Source: Nostoc sp. CENA543 (GTDB lineage: Bacteria > Cyanobacteriota > Cyanobacteriia > Cyanobacteriales > Nostocaceae). Taken from it: DNA of 64,000 nucleotides. The position numbers and the translations under genes were made by a program. Shown piece by piece: positions 35,313 to 43,323 of the stretch (positions are counted from its first letter, which is position 1; every line of letters begins with the position of its first letter). The DNA is taken from the NCBI RefSeq assembly GCF_002896875.1, contig NZ_CP023278.1, forward strand, positions 1,674,001-1,738,000, in the 5' to 3' direction. The notes beneath the pieces were generated by a model that worked only from the letters and a program-made list of their open reading frames with translations, was not told the DNA's origin and searched no databases.

Positions 35313-35378
35313 GTAGGGTGTGTCAGTATGGATAATTTCTGGGTGTAGTTAGGTTTTTTTTACACTGACGCACCCTAC
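35313..35378. repeat. Inverted-repeat element B, copy 2 (66 bp)
   Basis: Ends GTAGGGTGTGTCAGT and ACTGACGCACCCTAC; the interior is close to that of copy 1 at 5551. The TAG stop of the DUF4351 gene is formed inside its end. Confidence 0.8.
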
Positions 35379-36232
35379 TCAACTCTTAATTTATTCAACC
35401 AAGCTTCTAAATCTGTAATGCTCTGAAAATCTAACAAAGCTTCCCCCAGATTTTCCAAATCTTCTAAACCGAGAGTCTCCACTCGTCCTAATAATGTTAA
35501 AGATAATTGTCCCACACGGCGAGTGAGAAGTCGGAGAATAAGCGATCGCCCTTCTGCTAGTCTTCCCCGTTGTTCTCCCCGTTGTTCTCCCCGTTGTTCT
35601 CCTTCAGCAAGAATTTCTTGATAAATCGCTGACTCGCGCATCATATCCTCCCGAAATATTTGTCGAATCAAGCCTTTGTCATATTTTAACCCGGCAAAGA
35701 TTTGAGTATAAGCTGAGATGGTGGCTTTTTGCTCTCGTTCAATTTGATTGACTCGTGCTGCTACTTGTTGTAACAAGGCTTGTGGTTGGGTAGTAGCTGT
35801 TAAAGGTGCTAGTGGTAATAAAGCTGGGTTCTCTAGAAATATTTGCGGATCTTCTTCCCACATCTGAATGACTCGATATTCATGGCGGGTGTTTTCTACA
35901 TGAAATACGGTTTCAATGACTGTATCGGGTGCGGGAGGAAGTAAGAGTACAATGACTTGGGTGATGGGTAGACGATATAGACGATATAATCTCACCCAAT
36001 AATCGAGCATCCGCAGGGGTAGTGGTGGGTTGGATTCGAGTCTGGTTTGAAATTCTAAATGCAGGATGCGGTTTTCCAGTTGTAGAAATGTGAGGTAATC
36101 GGCTCGGATTGGTTCGATACTCAATTCGGTTTTGAGGATGGTGGCACTGGGTTGTGGTGTTCCTATTACCCAACTGGCGAAGGTGGCGGGATGTTTTTCT
36201 GAGAGGAGTTTACACAGGTTATCGAAGGACAT
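35375..36232 (-). CDS. Rpn/YhgA-type putative nuclease with DUF4351 tail, second copy
   Basis: 285 aa from ATG 36232. Its N-terminal part has a PD-(D/E)xK-like core (YLTFLQLENRILHLEFQTRL, ending E-F-Q) different in wording from the 15287 gene. The tail (LGLEDLENLGEALLDFQSIT DL) is nearly the same DUF4351 module. Before the tail lies a GEQR repeat (three tandem 12-bp units near 35575-35611, a possible length-variable linker). It is inserted between the PP2C gene and a duplicated fragment of that gene, on the opposite strand, suggesting that it arrived by a local insertion event. Function unproven. Confidence 0.8.
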   Translation of the reverse strand: MSFDNLCKLLSEKHPATFASWVIGTPQPSATILKTELSIEPIRADYLTFLQLENRILHLEFQTRLESNPPLPLRMLDYWVRLYRLYRLPITQVIVLLLPPAPDTVIETVFHVENTRHEYRVIQMWEEDPQIFLENPALLPLAPLTATTQPQALLQQVAARVNQIEREQKATISAYTQIFAGLKYDKGLIRQIFREDMMRESAIYQEILAEGEQRGEQRGEQRGRLAEGRSLILRLLTRRVGQLSLTLLGRVETLGLEDLENLGEALLDFQSITDLEAWLNKLRVE

Positions 36233-36286
36233 TGATGATTGTGGATAATCTCATAGACTATTGTGATTATCTCGCGGTTTTGGATG

Positions 36287-36378
36287 GCGATCGCTTGATA
36301 ATCTCTCTCCTGGATAGGTAATTAAAATCAACAAGACAATTCCTTTAGCAAATAATACGCGCCTCCAGCCTGACTCCT
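36287..36378 (+). pseudogene. Duplicated fragment of the PP2C gene tail
   Basis: About 90 bp match PP2C positions 34891-34985 with roughly ten differences by eye (shared start gcgatcgcttgataatctc, shared 'acgcgcctccagcctgac'). It contains stop codons in the PP2C frame, so it is not expressed as protein. The remaining bases of the 313-bp gap 36233-36545 show only AT-rich leader. Confidence 0.8.
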
Positions 36379-36545
36379 TAAAGCCAAGTGATTCTAGTGC
36401 CAGACAAACAAATAATCGGTAAACTGGTAAAAACCTGAAATAATACAGATAATAAATACACTTACAATTTATAAGATAGAAATTTTCTTACGGGAAAATT
36501 TTTGGTAGAAATTATCTGTGTTTACCTATTTAGTTTGACGAATCC

Positions 36546-38138
36546 ATGCCATCCCTGAACTTGGCGATCGCCCGTCTCATCAATACTGGCAATGATACTT
36601 TCGCCATTTGGGTGGTTAAAGCTCCCTATCCCAGTGGCTACGTTTTGCGTGACTGTGTATGGCCGGCTGAACTCACTCAAGTTTGGCAAGAATGGCAGCA
36701 AATGTTTGCTGGCCACAGTGGTATCAATATTTCTACAGGCTCTAACCAACGCTCAGTCAATCAACTGCCCATCAACTTAGTTACACCCGCCAGTGGACAA
36801 AATACAGGTTACGGCAGTCGTTTGATGCAATACTTAGGTATTAACCTATGGCGATGGGTTTTTGAAGGTTCAATTCTCGGCAGTCTAGAGCGTAGCCGTG
36901 GTATGGCTATGGGTCAAAATAAACGTCTGCAATTTCGGTTGGAAATCCGTGACCCCGATTTAATTGCCTTGCCTTGGGAAATTATGCAGCGAGAGCCAGG
37001 ACAGCCAGCTATGTCCCTTTCCCCTGATTTGCTCTTTAGCCGCACCACTAGTGAAGTTGAACACCTACCAACTTTACGTACTGACCAAGCCTTAAAAGTT
37101 CTCTTGGTTCTTGGTCATGATCAAAACCTACAGCTGCAAACCGAAGCAGCGATCTTAGAACAAACTCTGTTGAGTGGTGGACAAGTGGGTAGTTACGGTC
37201 AAAGATACGCCCCTTGCACAGTCAAAACCTTACTGCAACCCACTCCCCAAGAGTTAATTCAAGAATTAGAAACTAAAGCATACAACGTCTTTTTCTACGC
37301 AGGGCATGGTTTACCAAATCCCGATGGTGGAATGTTATTTTTGCGTCCTGGTATGACCCTCAACGGCATAGAATTAGCCCAAGTGTTAACCCGCAGTGCC
37401 GTCAAATTAGCAGTTCTCAATGCCTGCTGGGGAGCGCAACCCGCCGCCATCAATCATCAAGCTATCCCCGCTAGCAGCTTGGCAGAAGTTTTGATTCGTC
37501 ACGGTGTACCGGCAGTTTTAGGAATGCGTGATGAAATTGCTGATCGGGAAAGTCACAGTTTTATCCAAGTATTTGCCAAAGCTTTAAGATCACGCAAACC
37601 CATCGACGAAGCGGTAGCGGAAGCGAGGCAAGAACTGTTAACACTATATAAATACAATCAACCTGCTTGGACTTTGCCTGTTCTATATCTACACCCAGAT
37701 TTTGACGGGGAACTGATTAAAAGCGTAGATGAGGGAATAACAGAGTTACCTGATACCGTCATCCCTCATATAGATGAGTCAGTACCTATGGCTTGTTTGC
37801 GATCGCTCTCCCCAGGAGGTCGCAGTTGGTCATTGAGAATCGGTGTCACCCGCATTGGGCGCACTAAAGACAATGATATTGTCATTCCTGAACCCTCAAT
37901 GTCTAGAAGACACGCCGAAATTCTCTGCCGTAATACTTTTAACGGTACAACCCAAGTCAGAACATACTACATACAAGATTTTTCCACCTACGGCACAACC
38001 TGGTATTTAGGAGCTAATGGTTGGCAACAAATCCTCCGAGAGGAAGTACCCTTAAAATCAGGAATGCAATTAAAGTTTGGTAGCTCTAGAGGAGAAACTT
38101 GGGAGTTTATTATTGAAGATTCTAAGGTGTCTTCTTGA
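36546..38138 (+). CDS. CHAT-domain (caspase-like) protein with C-terminal FHA domain
   Basis: 530 aa. The CHAT domain (about 150-400) carries the catalytic His in FFYAGHGLPN (residue 254) and Cys in LNACWGAQ (residue 294), the layout of caspase/separase-type peptidases (clan CD). The C-terminal FHA domain (about 420-520) has IGRTKDNDIVIPEP and SMSRRHAEIL, which binds phosphothreonine. The N-terminal 150 residues contain GNDTFAIWVV...YPSGY and may sense or bind a partner. Bacterial CHAT proteases serve in cell suicide, gasdermin cleavage and CRISPR-linked proteolysis. Here a phosphatase (32999) and a second FHA protein with a protease (39573) are near. Substrate unknown. Confidence 0.9.
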   Translation: MPSLNLAIARLINTGNDTFAIWVVKAPYPSGYVLRDCVWPAELTQVWQEWQQMFAGHSGINISTGSNQRSVNQLPINLVTPASGQNTGYGSRLMQYLGINLWRWVFEGSILGSLERSRGMAMGQNKRLQFRLEIRDPDLIALPWEIMQREPGQPAMSLSPDLLFSRTTSEVEHLPTLRTDQALKVLLVLGHDQNLQLQTEAAILEQTLLSGGQVGSYGQRYAPCTVKTLLQPTPQELIQELETKAYNVFFYAGHGLPNPDGGMLFLRPGMTLNGIELAQVLTRSAVKLAVLNACWGAQPAAINHQAIPASSLAEVLIRHGVPAVLGMRDEIADRESHSFIQVFAKALRSRKPIDEAVAEARQELLTLYKYNQPAWTLPVLYLHPDFDGELIKSVDEGITELPDTVIPHIDESVPMACLRSLSPGGRSWSLRIGVTRIGRTKDNDIVIPEPSMSRRHAEILCRNTFNGTTQVRTYYIQDFSTYGTTWYLGANGWQQILREEVPLKSGMQLKFGSSRGETWEFIIEDSKVSS

Positions 38139-38195
38139 GTTATGGGGACTGGGGCATAGGGCATGGGGCATAGGGCATGGGATAAAAACTATTTC

Positions 38196-38262
38196 TCTTA
38201 CTTACTCATTACTCATTACTCATTACTCATTACTCATTACTTATTACTCAGCACTCATTACT
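38196..38262. repeat. Heptamer array (ttactca type)
   Basis: About eight units of attactc/ttacttatt between the CHAT-FHA and following gene. Confidence 0.85.
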
Positions 38263-38343
38263 CACAAAATTCTTTTTGCGGAAAATTGCATTGAACCCGT
38301 GTAGCAGTCAATATCCCTAAATAAATTGTTTTGGAGACAATCA

Positions 38344-38985
38344 ATGACTCATCAAATTAAAGGTTCAGATAATCACTCTTCTGTAGTATCTCAAGTTGAA
38401 TTGGAATTATTAGCCGCTTTATTAGAACCAGAAGATGCTACTTATCCGTGGAATCCCTTAGATAATGAATCAGAAGCGTATTTTATTGAATTAGAAGCAC
38501 AATTTGCACGGCAAGATATGCTAGAAGAAGAACTTACTAGCAGAGCGCAAAATTTTTATCAGCAATTAGATAACCTGTGGTCACAGGTGGAAAATTCCTC
38601 ATACTACAATTGTAATACAATTGCGACGGCTGTTAACAGTCTTCAAGAAAATTTACAGAAGGTGTTTGCGGCGGGAATACCACAAAACTGGCTGAGTGCG
38701 ATCGCTACTAAAGCTACAGAAATTGTTGCGTCTCAACAAACTTTAGGCGAACAACTAGTGGAATGTGTTCAAGCTGTACTACCTACATGGGAAGCAGATG
38801 ATCTGTTGATTTTAGCCCGTCCCTATGCCTATGCGATGCGTAGTCGTGAGGCACAAAATATCAGTTCTGTGGTTAAGCCTGTAGAAGATTGGGCAGCGTT
38901 ATCAGAAATCGAACAGGCAAAAATGGGGATGGCGATCGCTTATTATGCTCTCACACAACTCAACGCATCTGACACTGAAGGTTGA
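38344..38985 (+). CDS. Hypothetical helical protein next to the CHAT-FHA gene
   Basis: 213 aa from ATG 38344, with GGAG 8-9 bases upstream; the in-frame TTG at 38326 is less likely. Acidic and helical: EDATYPWNPLDNESEAYFIE, EEELTSRAQNFYQQLDNLW. No signal peptide or membrane span, no recognisable motif. Its place between CHAT-FHA and FHA-PrsW suggests a partner of that group, but the gap to either is 200-600 bp with repeats, so this is only context. I assign no function. Confidence 0.6.
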   Translation: MTHQIKGSDNHSSVVSQVELELLAALLEPEDATYPWNPLDNESEAYFIELEAQFARQDMLEEELTSRAQNFYQQLDNLWSQVENSSYYNCNTIATAVNSLQENLQKVFAAGIPQNWLSAIATKATEIVASQQTLGEQLVECVQAVLPTWEADDLLILARPYAYAMRSREAQNISSVVKPVEDWAALSEIEQAKMGMAIAYYALTQLNASDTEG

Positions 38986-39448
38986 TTAATGTCTTGATTG
39001 TCTTTTCTTACTGGTTTTTTAGGACATTAACACAACTATCACAGATGATATATCGAAAATCTTTTTTGCTTATCCCCAATTCTGACCCTGAATTGGTAGA
39101 GTCCGGCTGACAAACAAAGGTTACAAGTCAGAATTTGAGGGTCGTTGAGTTATTGAGCGACATGGCTGGGTCTTTTAATTAATTATCATTGGTTTCGCAC
39201 AAAATTATGCCGCAGTAGGCTAACCATAAATAAATTCTCCCATCTCTACATCTATCGTGAGATATAAAGCCAGCCTTAGCATCGCCATTCTACATTTCAA
39301 ATCCCAAATTTGCTACGAGTCTCCAAATACAATAAAATTCACATTTGATTTTGGAACAAAAATCAGTACAGTTTTCTGTTCCCTATTCCCTATTTCAAGT
39401 CATACATTTAACAATCAAATTGGCATCCCATAACTCTAGCTTCTAAGA
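38986..39448. other. Intergenic region before the family A element
   Basis: About 460 bp, AT-rich, between convergent genes. No coding features, tRNA or clear terminator found beyond a T-rich tract at 39005-39020. Confidence 0.5.
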
Positions 39449-39575
39449 TTAGGGACTTCCAGAAGATAAATTATCCAATTTACTTAGTTGATATTTCTTG
39501 TATCTCCCCTGCCCCCTTCTCCCTGCCCCCTTGCCTACATAGTGATAGGATATTTTTTAAGTTGGAAGTCCCTTA
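39449..39575. repeat. Family A element copy 4 (127 bp, most intact)
   Basis: Ends ttagggacttccaga and tggaagtccctta (inverted, about 12 bp). Internal motifs: ataaattatcc and a 'ctgccccctt' tandem. The right end supplies the TAA stop of the PrsW gene. Confidence 0.75.
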
Positions 39576-40913
39576 TTTCGGCCCTAGAAAACGGGTAGCA
39601 AAATTTTGCGATCGCGTTGGTGATAATGCTCTAGCTTTGAGAATGGCGGCCATTAAAAAAGCATAGGATAGAACACCCACCACCACTAAGAACAAATTAT
39701 TACTATGTCCGGCGGTATTCCAAAAAGCATGGAGTGCAGACGCGCTAAAGTAACCAACAGCCAGGATTTGTGTAGCATGGCGGGGTTTGAGCGCAGCTAA
39801 CCCAATAAAATATCCTAAATAACCACTGTAAGCCATATGTCCGGCTGGTAAACCGAGAATTCTGGCAATTAGCACCTGTAAACCTACTTCTGAACCAGCT
39901 TGTAAGGAGGCGGCTGGGACATATTGGCCTAAAGTTTCTACCAAAGTAAAACCAACAGCAGAAGCAGTTCCCAACAAAATACCGTCTAAAGGTTCCCAGA
40001 CTCCAATTTTTTCTCGCCAAGGAGAAGGGAGTGCTAAGGCTGTCAGATATGCTCCCAAAATTGGCAAAGCTTTGAGTAGTTCTTCCATCAACCCAGCACC
40101 AAAAAAGTACCTGACAAATAATTCCGTTAGGCTATTAATGGGTTGATCAATGGGGGGTACATTCCCAGGAAGCAGTTCCCGAAAGAAGAAAATAAATAAA
40201 TTTAATATGGGACTGAGGAGGATGATCACTGTAGATAAAGCTGCGCCCACTAGCATCCACCAAGGTTTGGGTTTACCACACAGTTGGTAGATAAAGTAGT
40301 AAGCAGCTAATGCTATGTAAGTCGCAACAATTACCTGATTTGCTTGTGGTTGACCGACTGTAGCAAACATCAACACCACAAATATTACCGTCAGGATTCC
40401 TGGTATTAAATAAGCCTTACGAGTTAAGTCTTTCCCCGTAGAGATAATGGGGAATAGTTGGGTAAAGCTGACAGCATCAGGCTTGGATTGTGTGGGGTTT
40501 TTAGCTGATGGTAGCGGTGCAACTTGGTTAGTAATTACTGTAGGTTGGGGTGCAACAGCGTACTCAAATAGGAATTGTGGCCCATCAGCACCCAAGGCGA
40601 TGCGATCGCCTGCGTGCAGTTCTTGACATCCGTATAAACGTTGTCCATTGAGATAAGTGCCATTAGCACTGTTCAAATCACAAAGTACCCAGCTAAATTT
40701 GCTGTTTTCTGCGGCAGCAACTGGGCGCACCACAGCATGGCGACGAGATACCATTCGGTACATCATGGCATCCAAGACAACTTGGCAGCTGGGGTCTCGT
40801 CCAATTACTGCTTCTTTACTGGTAAGTGAGTGGCGAGATTCTGTTTCAAATGCTTCGCCATTACCAGACACTAGCCGCAGAAAAGCGTGATGTCTTGCGT
40901 TTTTGCCTGTCAT
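39573..40913 (-). CDS. FHA-PrsW: FHA domain fused to intramembrane glutamic-type protease
   Basis: 446 aa. An N-terminal FHA domain (about 15-115) with AVIGRDPSCQVVLD and MVSRRHAVV, then a Pro/Thr-rich linker, then a multi-span region of the PrsW type: MEELLKALPILGAY (EExxK motif), GFTLVETLGQYV, LPAGHMAYSGYLGYF (His) and SALHAFWNT (second His). PrsW in Bacillus cuts the anti-sigma factor RsiW. FHA would bring it to phosphothreonine-bearing partners. Start ATG 40913. The stop codon is formed by the repeat element. It is the second FHA protein of this region. Confidence 0.9.
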   Translation of the reverse strand: MTGKNARHHAFLRLVSGNGEAFETESRHSLTSKEAVIGRDPSCQVVLDAMMYRMVSRRHAVVRPVAAAENSKFSWVLCDLNSANGTYLNGQRLYGCQELHAGDRIALGADGPQFLFEYAVAPQPTVITNQVAPLPSAKNPTQSKPDAVSFTQLFPIISTGKDLTRKAYLIPGILTVIFVVLMFATVGQPQANQVIVATYIALAAYYFIYQLCGKPKPWWMLVGAALSTVIILLSPILNLFIFFFRELLPGNVPPIDQPINSLTELFVRYFFGAGLMEELLKALPILGAYLTALALPSPWREKIGVWEPLDGILLGTASAVGFTLVETLGQYVPAASLQAGSEVGLQVLIARILGLPAGHMAYSGYLGYFIGLAALKPRHATQILAVGYFSASALHAFWNTAGHSNNLFLVVVGVLSYAFLMAAILKARALSPTRSQNFATRFLGPK

Positions 40914-41421
40914 CGAGTTAGAGAGTGTCTTTCCAAACTAATCCACAAAATATCCTTGGCAGTAGGACTTAACCTCAGCCACACGAAAAGCAGAATTGCT
41001 AAGTACACTATAGCTTTACTCTATGCAAATAAATTCAAAATTAGCTCACTCAAAATTTAAAATTCTTCCCACCCATGATTTCATTCAATTGTGGCAAGGA
41101 TTTAAACTGCAAAAAGTATCTTTTGTACATTGTTGATAAGATGTCCCAATGAGATTATCTGTCTTCTGGCTTTTGACAAACCTGAGATTCTTAATATGTA
41201 CAGATATGAACTAATTTCTAGTGTTACTTACGACAATCTATTTTTTGTACATTGGTATTAAAGGCAATTTTCCCAGTGTAGTTTGTTTTTTATAACATCA
41301 ATAAAGTATAGATAAAAATTTAAGGGTTGCAAGAATTTGCAGCCCCTATCAAAGATATTATTTTGCTTCACTCACCCTGAGAATTTTCTAGTAGTGAATA
41401 ATTCCCAGATAAGTGTTTTAA
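40914..41421. other. Intergenic region upstream of FHA-PrsW
   Basis: About 500 bp, no gene seen. Two direct repeats TTTTGTACATTG (41121-41132 and 41243-41254) lie about 210 and 330 bp upstream of the PrsW start and might be regulatory. Confidence 0.4.
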
Positions 41422-42021
41422 TTAAACTTTAGCTACTTCTGGATGTTGAATTTTAGTCCCCAGAACCTTAAGAAATTCTGCTAACCACTGGGGATGAGCA
41501 GGCCAAGCTGGTGCTGTAACTAAGTTACCATCAACTATGGCTGTATCGACGGCAATTTGTACATAGTTACCGCCAGCACTCCGCACATCAGGGGCGCAGG
41601 CTGGGTAGGCGGTGCAGTTCTTACCACGCAAGACATCCGCCGCAGCTAGTAATTGTAAGCCGTGACAAATAGCAGCAATTGGTTTATTGGTTTGGGCAAA
41701 ATGACGCGTGATTTCTAAGACTCTTGGGTTTAAACGAATATATTCTGGTGCGCGTCCACCAGGGATAACTAAAGCATCGTAATTTTCGGCTTTGATGTCA
41801 GCAAAGGTGGCGTTGAGGGTGAAATTGTGTCCTGGTTTTTCACTGTAAGTCTGATCTCCCTCAAAATCGTGGACGGCTGTGCGTACTTTATCCCCTGCTT
41901 GCTTGTCTGGACAAACTGCTTCAACAGTGTGTCCTACCATTTGCAAAGCTTGGAAGGGAACCATAACTTCGTAGTCTTCAACATAGTCACCCACTAACAT
42001 CAAAATCTTCTTCGCAGCCAT
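41422..42021 (-). CDS. DJ-1/PfpI family protein
   Basis: 199 aa: [34 protein letters not shown] and the nucleophile elbow [16 protein letters not shown] (Cys), with a Glu near residue 14. The family covers intracellular proteases, chaperones and glyoxalases; the exact activity cannot be read. It lies 148 bp downstream of the nitrate-reductase-associated gene on the same strand. Start ATG 42021. It is likely cytoplasmic. Confidence 0.9.
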   Translation of the reverse strand: MAAKKILMLVGDYVEDYEVMVPFQALQMVGHTVEAVCPDKQAGDKVRTAVHDFEGDQTYSEKPGHNFTLNATFADIKAENYDALVIPGGRAPEYIRLNPRVLEITRHFAQTNKPIAAICHGLQLLAAADVLRGKNCTAYPACAPDVRSAGGNYVQIAVDTAIVDGNLVTAPAWPAHPQWLAEFLKVLGTKIQHPEVAKV

Positions 42022-42168
42022 ATTTCCTGATATCCTCGCTGAACTTGTGAAATTTCGGTATTTAATACATCATGAGTTCAAGTAAATATTATTCGACGAA
42101 GATAGGCCACACCCAATTAATTCGCCAATTTTTACATACGACATAGTTCTATAGTTTAAAACTAATGA

Positions 42169-42633
42169 CTAATGACCAAGATTAAATTCTGCGATCGCAC
42201 GCGGAAAATTTTTGTTCTCGTGTCCAGGACGACTTAGTTTAATTAAGGCAAAGCGTTGTAATGGGGTTAAATCTGACCACTGTGACAAAGTGATAGTAAT
42301 CCCTATTTCCTGGGCTTTTTCTTGGAGATTAACCGGCATATTGTTAGAGTCTAGCCATGCTGGATAAGGATCTATAGGTAAAGTAGCTACAGGTTGAGAT
42401 GTACGCTCTAAAATTAATTGCTGGAGATATTCTTGATAGGTTTGAATTTCTGTTTCTGTGGTACAAGGTAAGGTGACTAAAGCTTCCCGTTCCGCTTGAG
42501 TCAGTTGATGCCAATCAGATAATTTTAGTTTGATACCGCAAGTATCTAAGTTATAGCGCACCTGCATAGGTATACAACGCAGAGAGTCTACAAAATCAGC
42601 TTCAAATTCAAAGAAGGTTGTCATAATTGGCAT
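42169..42633 (-). CDS. Nitrate reductase-associated protein
   Basis: 154 aa of the cyanobacterial 'nitrate reductase associated' family (PF09655-type). It is soluble, with repeated DWHQLTQAEREAL / QWSDLTPLQRFALIKLSR motifs that look like two copies of a helical unit. Its role in nitrate assimilation is inferred from being beside narB in many genomes. It follows narB through the PsiE-like gene on the same strand. Start at ATG 42633 or 42624. Confidence 0.75.
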   Translation of the reverse strand: MPIMTTFFEFEADFVDSLRCIPMQVRYNLDTCGIKLKLSDWHQLTQAEREALVTLPCTTETEIQTYQEYLQQLILERTSQPVATLPIDPYPAWLDSNNMPVNLQEKAQEIGITITLSQWSDLTPLQRFALIKLSRPGHENKNFPRAIAEFNLGH

Positions 42634-42661
42634 TTTTTAAACGCAAATTAGCGTAGAAATT

Positions 42662-43120
42662 CTAATATCTATCTTTGGAATTACTAAAACGAATTATGAG
42701 GTAGCTGATCGATAAGGCTAAAACCGCAGTTCCTAAGCCTATGATATCGAGTCCTTTGACTTTATCTAAATCTAAGATAATAATTTTTCTGGCTACAGCT
42801 ATCAATGAAGTGACAATTACTAATTCTACTTGAAAAACGTGTCTTTTAAGATAGGCTGTAATATTTTCTAATATTTCTAAGGCAATTAAAATATTCAGAA
42901 ACAGACCAAAAACTTTAAAAAGTGTAGTGTTAATTAAACCGTATGGTGTAGTAAAGACTTCTTTAACTATATAAGTTCCTAAATCTACAATTGCTACCAA
43001 AATTACTATTACCATAAAAATAGATAGAATTTTGGAAACTATGACCTCTATATTTTCAATGGCGTGCATGAAGTTTTCATCTTTAGTCAATCCGAAAATT
43101 TGTCTGATTAACTTTTTCAT
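42662..43120 (-). CDS. PsiE-like membrane protein
   Basis: 152 aa from ATG 43120 (the in-frame GTG 43129 is an alternative). Four hydrophobic spans (about 27-50, 62-85, 95-115 and 122-145), ending in a basic tail. The wording FMVIVILVAIVDLGTYIVKE, with KVFGLFLNILIALEILENIT between, resembles the phosphate-starvation-inducible PsiE family, whose role is unknown. It lies 204 bp downstream of narB and may be transcribed with it. Confidence 0.7.
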   Translation of the reverse strand: MKKLIRQIFGLTKDENFMHAIENIEVIVSKILSIFMVIVILVAIVDLGTYIVKEVFTTPYGLINTTLFKVFGLFLNILIALEILENITAYLKRHVFQVELVIVTSLIAVARKIIILDLDKVKGLDIIGLGTAVLALSISYLIIRFSNSKDRY

Positions 43121-43323
43121 TGGCTGCACCCACTTTTATCTAAATTAAAATTTTTACAAGAAAAAATAAAAACCCTCTAGTTTTCACTACAGGATTAATC
43201 ATTGATATCTTATTGGCATATGAGAATTATCTTATCTTGCTAATAGCCAATATTAGTACATCAGAAGTTATAATGGTAACTATTGACTATTATCTAGAAA
43301 TCCGATTACTATCCAGCAGCTTA

